From Candidatus Kapaibacterium sp. (GTDB lineage Bacteria; Bacteroidota; Ignavibacteria; Kapaibacteriales; NICIL-2), in contig BPHK01000001.1 of assembly GCA_026003495.1 (NCBI GenBank), positions 1,376,579 through 1,440,578 on the forward strand: 64,000 nucleotides of DNA, read 5' to 3'. The notes under the pieces were generated by a model. That model was not told the origin of the DNA. It did not search any database and saw only the letters and a list, made by a program, of their open reading frames with translations. The translations under genes were made by a program, and so were the position numbers. Positions within the stretch are counted from its first letter, which is position 1, and every line of letters starts with the position of its first letter. Of this stretch, positions 18,466-27,572 are shown in pieces.

Positions 18466-19710
18466 TCAACCAACGCGTTGCTCATAGCTGAGCAAGTATT
18501 CAAGCCAGGCACTCCCGAGCTTTTCGAGTACACTGTTCATTGCAAGCCGATCGCGGAGGCTGTCGAAATCTACACGATCGAGCTCTTGGTCTTGGTTGAA
18601 GCACGAAAAGACGGGCACAAGCTCGCGCCCGGTCTGGGGATCAACATGTTTCTGTAAGCATTGCGCGCAGATTTCCTTCATCATGCACTGCATCGGCGAA
18701 TTGATCGAACCGATCGCGACGTGCGGTCCGAACGCCGTGCGGAGTGCGCCCCACCGCGCACGTTTGACGGCATGCATCATCCCATCACTGCCAATTGCAA
18801 TGATGCGGTTGACCGTTGAAAATGGCATCACTGGCTCGCCGAGCTTCCCTTCGTAGTAGGCAACCATGGCTTCAATAATCGTCCCGCGATAGTGCCGATC
18901 CTGTGGGCGCTGGGGCACGATTTCTGTGCCGCTATCGGTACACCAGATGACTTGGTCGGTTGCCTCTTGGATGACGTTCATTTTGAACACATCCCCGCCG
19001 TTGCGATAGCCCGCAAAGTAGAGGACGCGGCAGCCGTGCGCCTTGAGCGCAGAGGCGATCGAAAAGAGCACCGCATTTCCCAACCCACCACCGCAGAGGA
19101 GGACGTTTTCGTTTTCAGGGATGTGTGTGGGAGCGCCTGTTGGCCCCATGACGACGATCTTTTCGCCAGGTTGAAGGTGGGCTATCATCCGTGTCGAAGC
19201 ACCAACTTCGAGTGCAATCATCGAGAGCAACCCTTCTTCCGGCTTGGTCCAAGCGCCCGTCATCGCGAGTGCCTCCATGACTAATCGGTGATCACCAATC
19301 CGCGGAGCGGTCGCTGCATAGTTCTGAAGCCGATAGAACTGCCCAGGTCGAAACTTTCGCGCTGCTTGCGGTGCAGATACGATAAGCTCAACGATCGTTG
19401 GCGTTAGCCGCTCAACTCGCACTACACGCGCAGTGCAATCGCGCTCGAGCGAGGCAAAGAATTGCTCCAGATCGTCGGTCTGGTCTTCGTGCATGGTGTC
19501 CAGCTTTCGAGCAGCTGCAGCGATGTCTTCAGCAAAAAGCCGTGCAATGGAGCGGTAGCCGCGGCGGGCACTCGCCATCGCACGAACGACACTTCCTGCA
19601 TAGGCTGGATGGCTATCACCGAAAAAGCTCACCAGCCGACCGTTGCGATTGTAGGAGGTAAAGAACGCTTCGTCGAGACGTGAAGCTGGCCGAAGGCGAA
19701 ACGTTTTCAT
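18466..19710 (-). CDS. PyrK/ferredoxin-NADP-reductase-like flavoprotein with C-terminal Fe-S cysteines
   Basis: A 414-residue protein. About residues 90-330 resemble the FAD/NAD-binding electron-transfer subunit family (PyrK, NfnA, sulfhydrogenase gamma): FAD region FRPGQFYRLQNY, NAD-binding VLLCGGGLGNAVLF, and the AIGSDGMMHAV block. A cysteine cluster follows (MQCMMKEICAQCLQK and a later FSCF), as in PyrK [2Fe-2S] binding. The first 90 residues have no assignment. In related bacteria this module is often fused behind a GltD-like glutamate-synthase domain; here it stands alone, so the electron acceptor is unknown. The start at ATG 19710 is preferred, because the upstream frame reads through the tRNA. 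Confidence 0.8.
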   Translation of the reverse strand: MKTFRLRPASRLDEAFFTSYNRNGRLVSFFGDSHPAYAGSVVRAMASARRGYRSIARLFAEDIAAAARKLDTMHEDQTDDLEQFFASLERDCTARVVRVERLTPTIVELIVSAPQAARKFRPGQFYRLQNYAATAPRIGDHRLVMEALAMTGAWTKPEEGLLSMIALEVGASTRMIAHLQPGEKIVVMGPTGAPTHIPENENVLLCGGGLGNAVLFSIASALKAHGCRVLYFAGYRNGGDVFKMNVIQEATDQVIWCTDSGTEIVPQRPQDRHYRGTIIEAMVAYYEGKLGEPVMPFSTVNRIIAIGSDGMMHAVKRARWGALRTAFGPHVAIGSINSPMQCMMKEICAQCLQKHVDPQTGRELVPVFSCFNQDQELDRVDFDSLRDRLAMNSVLEKLGSAWLEYLLSYEQRVG

Positions 19711-19773
19711 GTGCGCTGGAAGGAAAGGAACAAAAAGCGCGCAGCCCCAAAGACGAGACGGCGCGCTCAATAG

Positions 19774-19847
19774 TGCCGAGGGAGGGATTCGAACCCCCGA
19801 CACGCGGATTATGATTCCGCTGCTCTAACCTGCTGAGCTACCTCGGC
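19774..19847 (-). tRNA. tRNA-Met, probably elongator (anticodon CAU)
   Basis: A 74-nt cloverleaf with acceptor GCCGAGG/CCTCGGC, discriminator A, TA at 8-9, anticodon stem GCGGA/TCCGC, loop ATCATAA (anticodon CAT) and T arm GGGGG-TTCGAAT-CCCTC. The 1:72 pair is a normal G-C and the stem lacks three G-C pairs, so it is not the initiator. A CAU anticodon could also be lysidine-modified tRNA-Ile; elongator Met is favoured. CCA is not encoded (CTA follows). Confidence 0.92.
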
Positions 19848-19853
19848 ACTCGA

Positions 19854-20498
19854 TCATGATTCGCTGCTTGTCAGGCGGCGAATTTCATCACGGATACGTG
19901 CAGCACGCTCGTAGTCTTCCTCGCGGATGGCTTTATCCAGCTCGCGCTGAAGCTGCTCCAACCGTGAAGAGGGCACACTACGGGATGGCCGTTCTTCCTG
20001 GCTTTCCTCCTCGTGCTGGCGAAGGAGACGGAGGAGATCGTCGTCATCGTCGTCATCCTCCTCGTCAAGATCATCATCGTCGAGGATGTCAACTTCCTCT
20101 GGGATGACCCCTGCCTCGTCGAGCACCGAATCCATGACGTAAATCGGTGCATCGAAGCGCAGTGCAAGTGCGATTGCATCGCTGGGGCGTGCATCAACCT
20201 GCAAATCGAGTCCTTCGATGGTGATCTGCGCGTAGAAGATGCTCTCCCGCAGCTCGACGATGCATACTTCGCTGACAGTGCCCCCTGCCTGCTCGATGAT
20301 GTTCTTGAGCAAATCGTGTGTCATCGGACGCGTCGGCTTGATACCTTCCATTTCCGCAGCGATTGCTTGTGCCTCTGGTGCACCAATGACGATGGGGAGC
20401 CTCCGCTCACCCGAAGTTTCCTTCAGGATGAGCGCGTAGGCGCCATTGCTGCCTGTACTGGCGGATAGTCCGATGACTTCGACTTTGACTTTCGTCAT
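19854..20498 (-). CDS. Bifunctional nuclease (BFN/DUF151) family protein with UVR motif
   Basis: A 214-residue protein. Residues 1-135 are a DUF151/BFN domain (VKVEVIGLSAS, RRLPIVIGAPEAQAIA, VDARPSDAIALALR). A very acidic linker rich in consecutive aspartates follows (around 140-165). The last 40 residues are a UvrB/UvrC-type UVR motif (LDKAIREEDYERAARIRDEI). BFN-domain proteins are reported to have nuclease activity in plants; the bacterial role is unsettled. The UVR motif suggests contact with a nucleic-acid or Clp-type partner. The start is ATG 20498, which gives the usual N-terminus. It follows etfA by 37 bp and precedes tRNA-Met. Confidence 0.85.
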   Translation of the reverse strand: MTKVKVEVIGLSASTGSNGAYALILKETSGERRLPIVIGAPEAQAIAAEMEGIKPTRPMTHDLLKNIIEQAGGTVSEVCIVELRESIFYAQITIEGLDLQVDARPSDAIALALRFDAPIYVMDSVLDEAGVIPEEVDILDDDDLDEEDDDDDDDLLRLLRQHEEESQEERPSRSVPSSRLEQLQRELDKAIREEDYERAARIRDEIRRLTSSES

Positions 20499-20535
20499 TG
20501 TGCGTTGACCAGTGGCTCTTCGTTCGGGAGCAAAA

Positions 20536-21528
20536 TTACGATGCAGTACTTTGCTTGAGTGCACGGATGCGATCAATGAGCTTCGGAATTACTTCGAAGA
20601 CATCGCCGACAATGCCATAGTCAGCGACCTTGAAAATTGGTGCGTCTTTGTCTTTGTTGATTGCTGCAATGACTTTCGACGAGGACATACCTGCCAGGTG
20701 CTGGACAGCGCCACTGATGCCGCATGCAAGGTAAAGGTTCGGGGATACCGTCTTGCCTGTCTGCCCGACCTGCTCACTGTGTGGCCGCCAACCGGCATCC
20801 ACGACTGCACGCGATGCACCCACTGCCCCACCGAGCACTGCTGCGAGTTCTTCGATGAGCACAAAGTGCTCTGGGCCTTTCATGCCGCGCCCCCCAGAGA
20901 CGACGATGTCTGCTTCGAGGACGTCGAGCTTGCCTTCGTTGCGAATAACATCGGTGACGACGACACGGCATTGCTCCTGACTGAGCGTCGGTATGAACGT
21001 GCTGAGTTCCGGCGTTGATGATTGCTCGGCCGGACGCGCCGTAAACATGTTTGGGCGAAGCGAATACACTGCACGCTCGGTCAGCGGACGCACCGTTGCG
21101 CGGACCTTCCCAGCGTAGAGTGGGCGAACCGCCTCCAGGTGCCCATCGGAAGTTGCTAGTTCCACGCAATCTGGCACATACGCTGCTTCAAGGAGTACTG
21201 CAACCCGTGGCGCGAGCTCTTTGCCCATCGCAGTCGCACCGAAAAAGAGCGTTGCCACTTGTCGCGACTTGGCCCACTGCGCGATTGCTTCTGCTACAGC
21301 TTGGGAGGAGTATCGCTCCAGCAATGCATGCGTAATGTTTACAACTTCGTGGACGCCATAAGCAGCCAGCATGTCAGCTTCATTACTGCCGATTTCGAGC
21401 GCAATGACTCGTTCCGCATACGACCGCGCTGCCGTGATCGCCTCCAACGAGGCACGCTTGATCGCGCCACTACGGCGTTCGATGAATACTGCAATCGTTG
21501 ACATTGGATGAATCGAGTTGTTCGACAT
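20536..21528 (-). CDS. etfA: Electron transfer flavoprotein alpha subunit
   Basis: A 330-residue (or 322-residue) ETF alpha subunit. The FAD-binding C-terminal domain is clear: [50 protein letters not shown] and [21 protein letters not shown]. With EtfB it accepts electrons from acyl-CoA or other dehydrogenases and passes them to the respiratory chain. ATG 21528 overlaps the etfB stop (TGATG), suggesting coupled translation; ATG 21504 (MSTIAVFIE) is an alternative that gives a more typical N-terminus. Confidence 0.95.
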   Translation of the reverse strand: MSNNSIHPMSTIAVFIERRSGAIKRASLEAITAARSYAERVIALEIGSNEADMLAAYGVHEVVNITHALLERYSSQAVAEAIAQWAKSRQVATLFFGATAMGKELAPRVAVLLEAAYVPDCVELATSDGHLEAVRPLYAGKVRATVRPLTERAVYSLRPNMFTARPAEQSSTPELSTFIPTLSQEQCRVVVTDVIRNEGKLDVLEADIVVSGGRGMKGPEHFVLIEELAAVLGGAVGASRAVVDAGWRPHSEQVGQTGKTVSPNLYLACGISGAVQHLAGMSSSKVIAAINKDKDAPIFKVADYGIVGDVFEVIPKLIDRIRALKQSTAS

Positions 21529-22271
21529 CAGATGACCTTCGCCTCTTCGTGGAGGAGGCGGACAAATTCCGCGATGTCGGCGTCACTATCGCCCAAGATT
21601 TTGTTTGCGCGTTTGAGTTGGGGCACTTGGTAACGCACCATTGCTGCGCGTGGCGAAACAGCAACTGGCTCGACGGACTCAATCGGCTTCGATTTTGCCT
21701 TCATGATTTCAGGAAGCTTCGGGTACCGCGGATTGTTGATACCCTTCTGGACACTGACTACGAGCGGCAACGTTGCTTCGAGCACTTCCTTGCCCCCTTC
21801 GATGTCGCGCTCAGCGCGGACTCGATCACTCTCGATCTCGAGTTTCGAAACAACCGAAATTGATGGAACTCCGAGCAAAGCGCCAACAGTGCTCGCCATT
21901 TGGAACGAATCGTGATCTATGCTCTGCCGGCCCAGGAGAACGAGCGATGCATCAATCGCTTTCGCATACGCAGCGATGTTGGCCGCAACACCGAACGAAT
22001 CAAGCCCAGTGGCAGGAATGATCACCGCGCTATCGGCACCCATCGCGAGCGCAGTTCGAAGAATTTCCTTTGCAGCATCGGAGCCAACGGTGAGCGCAAC
22101 AACACGTCCGCCGTGTCGCTCCCGCTGAAGCAATGCTTCTTCGATTGCGAACTCATCGTAGGGGTTGAGAATGTACTTGGCACCGCCCAGCTCAAGCCCG
22201 CTGCCATCGGCAGTAACGCCGATCTTCGCTGCGGTATCGGGGACGTACGAAATACAAGCGAGAATGGTCAT
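21528..22271 (-). CDS. etfB: Electron transfer flavoprotein beta subunit
   Basis: A 247-residue ETF beta subunit with the family N-terminus MTILACISYVPDTAAKI, the AMP/FAD-contacting NPYDEFAIEEAL and VGSDAAKEILRTALAMGAD, and LLGRQSIDHDS. It forms a heterodimer with EtfA, the next gene. ATGs at 22280 and 22301 are in frame upstream; 22271 was chosen to match the family start. A TAGTTTTG element at 22303-22310 could be its promoter and overlaps the uvrA stop codon. Confidence 0.94.
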   Translation of the reverse strand: MTILACISYVPDTAAKIGVTADGSGLELGGAKYILNPYDEFAIEEALLQRERHGGRVVALTVGSDAAKEILRTALAMGADSAVIIPATGLDSFGVAANIAAYAKAIDASLVLLGRQSIDHDSFQMASTVGALLGVPSISVVSKLEIESDRVRAERDIEGGKEVLEATLPLVVSVQKGINNPRYPKLPEIMKAKSKPIESVEPVAVSPRAAMVRYQVPQLKRANKILGDSDADIAEFVRLLHEEAKVI

Positions 22272-22302
22272 CACGAACATCTGTGGTAGAACAACAGACA
22301 TG

Positions 22303-22310
22303 CAAAACTA
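22303..22310 (-). promoter_or_regulatory. Candidate -7 element TAGTTTTG upstream of etfBA
   Basis: TAGTTTTG fits TAnnTTTG and would start transcription near 22296, 16-25 nt before the etfB start. Its first bases coincide with the TAG stop of uvrA. No TTG box is seen 17 bp upstream, so support is moderate. Confidence 0.35.
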
Positions 22311-25238
22311 CGCCGTGCGCGCTTTCTGTCGCCGCACGCGGCCGTTGGTGGTCACGTCAATGCCAAGCTCTGCGCGGAGGTAGCGTCCTGTCAGCGATGC
22401 AGGGTTCGCTGCAATCTCCTCCGGCGTTCCTTGCGCAACGATGCGCCCACCATCGCGTCCACCGCCGGGACCGAGGTCAACGACCCAATCAGCACACTTG
22501 ATCACATCAAGGTTATGCTCGATGACCACAACGGTATTACCACGTTCGACCAGGCGCTGTAACATCTCGAGCAGAATGCGAATGTCTTCGAAATGCAAGC
22601 CGGTCGTCGGTTCATCGAGGAGGTAAAGCGTTCGCCCGGTGCTTGTCCGTGCAAGCTCGGTGGCAAGCTTGAGACGCTGCGCTTCGCCTCCGCTCAACGT
22701 TGGCGCTTGTTGACCGAGTGTGAGGTAGCCCAGCCCGACTTCTGCCAGAACAGCAAGCTTTTTCCGAATCGGTGGGATCTCCGCAAAAAATGCGAGCGCC
22801 TCTTCAACAGTCATCGCGAGTACATCAGCGATAGTCTTGCCTTTGTACGTCACCGAAAGTGTTTCGCGGTTGTAGCGTTTGCCACCGCATTCATCGCAGG
22901 TGACATAGACCTCCGGTAAAAAGTTCATCTCGATTGCCTGAACACCTGCGCCTTGGCAGGCTTCACAGCGGCCACCTGCAACGTTGAACGAAAAGCGACT
23001 GGGCGTATATCCCCGAATGCGCGCTTCGGGGAGCATCGCGAAGTGTTCGCGAATGTGTGTGAACACTCCAGTGTACGTTGCGGGGTTCGAACGTGGCGTC
23101 CGTCCGATGGGACTTTGATCTACGACGACAACTTTATCGAGATGCTCGATGCCGCGAATGTCCCGATAGGGCAGCACGTCGAGCGAAGTCCGATGCAACC
23201 GATTACTCAGCAGAGGATAAAGCGTATCGAACACGAGCGAGGATTTCCCCGATCCCGAAACACCAGTGATGCAAACGAATCGGCCGAGCGGCAACTCCAG
23301 CGTCACATCGCGGAGATTGTTGCCGGTAGCGCCCTCCAGAACAAGCCACTTGCCTGTGCGCGATCGTCGTTGGGGTGGCACTTCAATGTGCCGCTCGCCG
23401 AGAAGGTACTGTGCGGTCAGGGATTGCTCCCGAACTTCATCTGATAGCTTTTTCAATCGTCCTGGCGCTTCGACGAAGAGCACGTGCCCCCCATGCACAC
23501 CAGCACGCGGCCCTAAATCCACCAGGACATCAGCAGCGAGCATCGTCTCGCGGTCGTGTTCAACGACGACAACGGTATTGCCAAGATCACGCAGTCGCAG
23601 GAGGGACTCAATCAATGCTCGGTTATCGTGTGGATGCAGCCCGATGCTCGGTTCATCGAGGACGTAGAGGACACCGACGAGCTGTGAGCCGATCTGCGAA
23701 GCCAGTCGTATCCGTTGGGATTCACCGCCGCTGAGCGTCCGCGCCGGTCGGTCGAGCGTCATGTATCCCAAGCCGACATCACTGAGGAATCCCAGTCGTT
23801 GGGAAATTTCTGCCAGAATCGGCTCCGCAATAATCTTCTCAGTCTTGCTCAGTTTCCCAGGCAGGGATTCGATCCATTGGCGTAGGTGCGGAATATCCCA
23901 CCGCACAATCTCAGGAAGTCGGAATCCATCGAGCCGTACCGAGCGACTTGTCGCGCGGAGACGTTCGCCGTTACAGCCAGAGCAGAGGACGCTCCCCATG
24001 AACGATTCGATCCACGCACGAACTTTCGGCGAATTTGTCGTACTGTACTGGTGACGGAAGATTGGCAGGATTCCGTGAAACTCTTGCTCAACGTAAAAGC
24101 GCTCGCCACCACTTTCAAGCTCGATTTCCAGCGGACGCTTTCGTGCAGTTTGGCCTTCGAGCAGTAGCTCAAGCTGAGGCAGTGGGAGCTCTTCGATCGG
24201 CCGAGTCAGCGAAATACCCTCTCGCTGACATAGCGCGACAACTTGCTTCCAGAGCAACGTCTGGCGTTGCGGTCCCAAAATCGCAATGCCACCATCTGCG
24301 ATCGACAGACGGCGATCCGGAAGTACACGATCGCGGAGAAAATCATGCCGGTATCCCAGCCCTTCGCATGCAGGACACCAGCCATACGGCGAATTGAATG
24401 AGAACGCATTCGGTGCCAGTGGCTCGAAGCCCTTTCCGCAGGAAGGGCATGCCAGCACTGTGCTGAACACCTGCTCGGATGCGCCATCACCAATTGCAGC
24501 AACCAGACGCCCTTCCCCCATCGAGAGCGCAAGCTCGACGCTCTCCCGCAGCCGCCGTTCAACAGTCGCAGCCAGTGGGAAACGATCGACGACGAGCTCG
24601 ATCGTGTGGGTCTTATAGCGGTCGAGCATCATGCCATCGGTCATTTCGCGATACTGGCCATCAACACGAACACGCGTAAACCCACGCCGCTGAAGTTGCG
24701 CAAACAGTTCGCGGTAGTGCCCCTTTCGGCCGTGCACAAGTGGTGCAAGAATCGCTATCGTCGTTTCTTCGGGCAGTCTCATCAGCGATGCAACGATTTC
24801 GTCGCTCGTTGTGCGGCGAACTGGCACCTGACAGTCCGGGCAGTATTGGGTTCCGACCTTGGCGTAGAGCAGACGGAGATAGTCATAAATCTCCGTCACC
24901 GTACCGACTGTCGAGCGTGGCGTAAAGCCGCTGGTTTTTTGGTCAATGCTGATTGCCGGTGAAATACCCTCGATGCTGTCAACGTCTGGCTTGCGCAAGA
25001 CACCGAGAAATTGCCGTGCATAGGGCGAAAGGCACATCACGTACCGCCGCTGCCCTTCCGCATAGAGCGTATCAAACGCAAGCGAAGACTTGCCAGACCC
25101 AGAAACCCCCGTGATGACGATAAAGCGATCCCGCGGTAGCTCGAGGGTAACGTTTCGGAGGTTGTGTTCGCGAGCGCCAACGATTCGAATTGCTTCGATC
25201 GGTCCGGGCGCCTGGGCGAGTGTGACACCGTCGAACAT
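22308..25238 (-). CDS. uvrA: Excinuclease ABC subunit A
   Basis: A 976-residue damage-recognition ATPase of nucleotide excision repair. Two ABC modules are visible, each with Walker A (VSGSGKSSLAFDTLY near 50; VSGSGKSSLVFDTLY near 665) and signatures (RTLSGGESQRIRLASQIGS; PTLSGGEAQRLKLA). Cysteine pairs for the zinc modules are present (CPDCQ; CPSCGKGFE ... CPACEGLG; CEACQGAG ... CDECGGKRY). Length is near the usual 940-970. With UvrB and UvrC (not in this window) it finds bulky DNA lesions. Confidence 0.97.
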   Translation of the reverse strand: MFDGVTLAQAPGPIEAIRIVGAREHNLRNVTLELPRDRFIVITGVSGSGKSSLAFDTLYAEGQRRYVMCLSPYARQFLGVLRKPDVDSIEGISPAISIDQKTSGFTPRSTVGTVTEIYDYLRLLYAKVGTQYCPDCQVPVRRTTSDEIVASLMRLPEETTIAILAPLVHGRKGHYRELFAQLQRRGFTRVRVDGQYREMTDGMMLDRYKTHTIELVVDRFPLAATVERRLRESVELALSMGEGRLVAAIGDGASEQVFSTVLACPSCGKGFEPLAPNAFSFNSPYGWCPACEGLGYRHDFLRDRVLPDRRLSIADGGIAILGPQRQTLLWKQVVALCQREGISLTRPIEELPLPQLELLLEGQTARKRPLEIELESGGERFYVEQEFHGILPIFRHQYSTTNSPKVRAWIESFMGSVLCSGCNGERLRATSRSVRLDGFRLPEIVRWDIPHLRQWIESLPGKLSKTEKIIAEPILAEISQRLGFLSDVGLGYMTLDRPARTLSGGESQRIRLASQIGSQLVGVLYVLDEPSIGLHPHDNRALIESLLRLRDLGNTVVVVEHDRETMLAADVLVDLGPRAGVHGGHVLFVEAPGRLKKLSDEVREQSLTAQYLLGERHIEVPPQRRSRTGKWLVLEGATGNNLRDVTLELPLGRFVCITGVSGSGKSSLVFDTLYPLLSNRLHRTSLDVLPYRDIRGIEHLDKVVVVDQSPIGRTPRSNPATYTGVFTHIREHFAMLPEARIRGYTPSRFSFNVAGGRCEACQGAGVQAIEMNFLPEVYVTCDECGGKRYNRETLSVTYKGKTIADVLAMTVEEALAFFAEIPPIRKKLAVLAEVGLGYLTLGQQAPTLSGGEAQRLKLATELARTSTGRTLYLLDEPTTGLHFEDIRILLEMLQRLVERGNTVVVIEHNLDVIKCADWVVDLGPGGGRDGGRIVAQGTPEEIAANPASLTGRYLRAELGIDVTTNGRVRRQKARTA

Positions 25239-25282
25239 TATTGCCGTCGTAGCACGCTGAAAAGATGATTCGAGCTTCGAAA

Positions 25283-26251
25283 TTACTGCTGCTTCTCCTT
25301 CTGCACACCGAGCGCAAGAAGCGCTGCACCGAGGATGCCCGCATCTGGTCCGACCATTGAACGGACAACGGTGACGCGCTCAGCAATCGCAGGAAGAGCA
25401 TGCTGCCGCAGCAGTGCGCAAACATGCTCATAGAACAGCGGAGGCAACTGGGAGATTCCCCCACCAACGACAACACGCTCAAGCCCCAGAAGTGCGAGGG
25501 CAGAGGCAAGTCCAAGTGCCAAGATCCGCCCGACATCCTCGAGTGCTCGACGCGCCAAGCGATCCCCAGATTCGGCTGCGCGGCCGATTGCGTCCACATC
25601 GAGCGCACCACCGTGGAGCGCCGAAGTCGGGTCTTCCGTAAGGAGCGCTTGGACACGCTCGATAATCGCAGCCCTGCCGACGTACTCTTCCAGCACACCA
25701 GTTCGAAAGGCGGGGCTGCGGATCGGCGCTCGTGCATCGATGATTACGTGCCCAAGTTCCCCCGCAAAACCACGTTCACCGCGAAAGATTCGCCCACCGG
25801 CAACGATCGCACCGCCAACACCAGTGCCGAGCGTGACGAACAGAAACCACGGCCATTGCCGCCCGTAACCAAGAAGACATTCGGCATGCGCCGCAACGTT
25901 CGCGTCGTTGTCGAGTGCAACAGGGAGGGAAAGCCGCTCAAAAAGCGCAGTGCGAAGAGGGAATGGAACGTCCGGCCACCATGGGATATTCGGGGGTACA
26001 GCGACAATTCCGCTGTCCCACTCAATGCAGGCAGGGAAGCCGATACCAACTGCTTCGACGGCGGGATATTCCGATTGCCATCGCTCACATTGCTGGGCGA
26101 TCCACGCAATGAGGCCATCAGCAGAACGAAGCGTCTCGGTCACGTGCTGGCATGTTGCCACAACCCTTGCATCTATGCCATCCCACGCAACAACACCTGC
26201 TTTGATCGAAGTCCCACCTACATCAAACCCAATTGCAACGCGTGTGGACAT
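25283..26251 (-). CDS. ROK-family sugar kinase (glucokinase-like) lacking the zinc motif
   Basis: A 322-residue ROK protein. The N-terminal phosphate motif IGFDVGGTSIKAGVV, the substrate region LDNDANVAAHAE, the LGTGVGGAIV loop and the GELGH histidine are present, consistent with ATP-dependent hexose phosphorylation. The usual zinc signature CxCGxxGCxE that follows GH is absent: the region reads HVIIDARAPIRSPAFRTG before LEEYVGRAAI. No N-terminal DNA-binding domain is present, so it is a kinase rather than a repressor. It lies between uvrA and dnaN on the same strand, with a 7-bp gap to dnaN. Confidence 0.85.
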   Translation of the reverse strand: MSTRVAIGFDVGGTSIKAGVVAWDGIDARVVATCQHVTETLRSADGLIAWIAQQCERWQSEYPAVEAVGIGFPACIEWDSGIVAVPPNIPWWPDVPFPLRTALFERLSLPVALDNDANVAAHAECLLGYGRQWPWFLFVTLGTGVGGAIVAGGRIFRGERGFAGELGHVIIDARAPIRSPAFRTGVLEEYVGRAAIIERVQALLTEDPTSALHGGALDVDAIGRAAESGDRLARRALEDVGRILALGLASALALLGLERVVVGGGISQLPPLFYEHVCALLRQHALPAIAERVTVVRSMVGPDAGILGAALLALGVQKEKQQ

Positions 26252-26258
26252 CGTCGCA

Positions 26259-27359
26259 TTAGCTCAGCCGCATTGGCATCACAAGCGCAGTAATGCTGTA
26301 GCCGCTATCAGCTGCCGGAGTGAGCAGTACTGCACGCGATGGCTCCGAGAATGCGAGTGTGACATTGTCGCTGGGGATGTGCTGGAGTGCTTCGGTGATG
26401 TACTTGTGGTTGAACCCGATATCGAGCGGTTCGCTGCTATACTTGCACGCAAGCTCTTCCTGTGCCTGTGCGCCTGTATCGGGATCGGTTGCCGATAGCC
26501 GTACCGCATCGGCTTCCCAGTGGAAACGAACTAAACCGACGTTCGTTCCCGCAAAGAGCGCCATTCGGCGAATTGCTTTGATGAGCGATTCACGTTCGAT
26601 GACGGCAACTTTCGGCGACTCTTTGGGAATGGCGTTCCGCCACAGCGGATAGCTCTCGTCAATGAGTCGTGCGGCAATGCGAATTGAACCTGTCTCGATC
26701 ATCACGTGCGTCTTGCTGAAACCGAGCACGACGTCATCGTGCACTTTCGAAAGAAGCTCGACGACACGTGCCGGGACAACTGCTTCGAGAATATCGCTCG
26801 ATGCTGAATCAAGCTGGATGCTGATCGTCGAAAGACGGTAGCCGTCAGTAGCAACGGCAACGAGGGCGCTTCCAAGCTCGAATTTGACACCCGTCATCGC
26901 TGGACGATATAGTTCTGTGGACGCTGCATAGACCGTAGCAGCAGCAACTGCCTGGGCATCTGCAGGAGCAAGTGTCACCGTTGTTGCGTGGTCGGTGTGT
27001 GGCAGCTCCGGAAATTCACTCGCATCGAGTTTGGGGAGTTCATAGCGACCAATCGGTGTTGCCAGAACAAAGCGTTCACCTGTTGCATCAATTGTGCATG
27101 ACAAGTCGCTCGGAAGTGCACGTAACACGTCGTGGAGCTTGCGTGCAGGGACGAGTGCTGCACCTGGTGCGTCCACATGTGCAGGTATGCGTGCTGAGAT
27201 TGCAAGCTCCGTATCGGTTGCTGCAAGCTGAAGTCCGTCGCTCGAAGCCTCCACGAGGATATGCTCAAGCACAAAGAGTGTAGATTTTGCCGGTACTGCT
27301 GGGAGTACGTGCCCAACGGCACTGGCAAGGTCCGAGATCGTGATGTGTGCAATGTGCAT
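26259..27359 (-). CDS. dnaN: DNA polymerase III sliding clamp, beta subunit
   Basis: A 366-residue beta clamp with three repeated domains and the family C-terminus ending ALVMPMRLS. Blocks RPAMTGVKFEL, VATDGYRLS and FNHKYITEAL are typical. It forms the dimeric ring that tethers polymerase and other clamp binders to DNA. It is not next to dnaA or recF here but between a ROK kinase and the phospholipid genes. Candidate promoter GTATTTTGCA lies about 170 bp upstream on the minus strand. Confidence 0.95.
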   Translation of the reverse strand: MHIAHITISDLASAVGHVLPAVPAKSTLFVLEHILVEASSDGLQLAATDTELAISARIPAHVDAPGAALVPARKLHDVLRALPSDLSCTIDATGERFVLATPIGRYELPKLDASEFPELPHTDHATTVTLAPADAQAVAAATVYAASTELYRPAMTGVKFELGSALVAVATDGYRLSTISIQLDSASSDILEAVVPARVVELLSKVHDDVVLGFSKTHVMIETGSIRIAARLIDESYPLWRNAIPKESPKVAVIERESLIKAIRRMALFAGTNVGLVRFHWEADAVRLSATDPDTGAQAQEELACKYSSEPLDIGFNHKYITEALQHIPSDNVTLAFSEPSRAVLLTPAADSGYSITALVMPMRLS

Positions 27360-27446
27360 ATGGTCTCACTCAGCGTTGGTTGGCAAGTTGAGCGTAAGGT
27401 ATTCCTGCTCGTGGTCGTTTGAGCACCACGAATCGGTCAGATAGCG

Positions 27447-27454
27447 TAGTTTTG
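27447..27454 (+). promoter_or_regulatory. Candidate -7 element TAGTTTTG upstream of psd
   Basis: The 213-bp divergent region between dnaN and psd contains TAGTTTTG (27447-27454, plus strand), GTATTTTGCA on the minus strand around 27525-27535, and a hairpin CCCGCA-GCGA-TGCGGG (27507-27522). The first would give psd, and the long gene run behind it, a leader of about 110 nt. I see no small gene in this region. Confidence 0.4.
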
Positions 27455-27572
27455 AGCATCCTGCACAGCGCGAGCACGTTCCAGGCTCGCCTTTTGATTT
27501 CCTCAACCCGCAGCGATGCGGGAGTGCAAAATACGAATCACACACCAAGAGAATCGCTACCCGAAAGCAACG

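Noticed and set aside
19711-19803. Longer start for the PyrK-like protein
   Set aside because: The upstream codons translate part of tRNA-Met.
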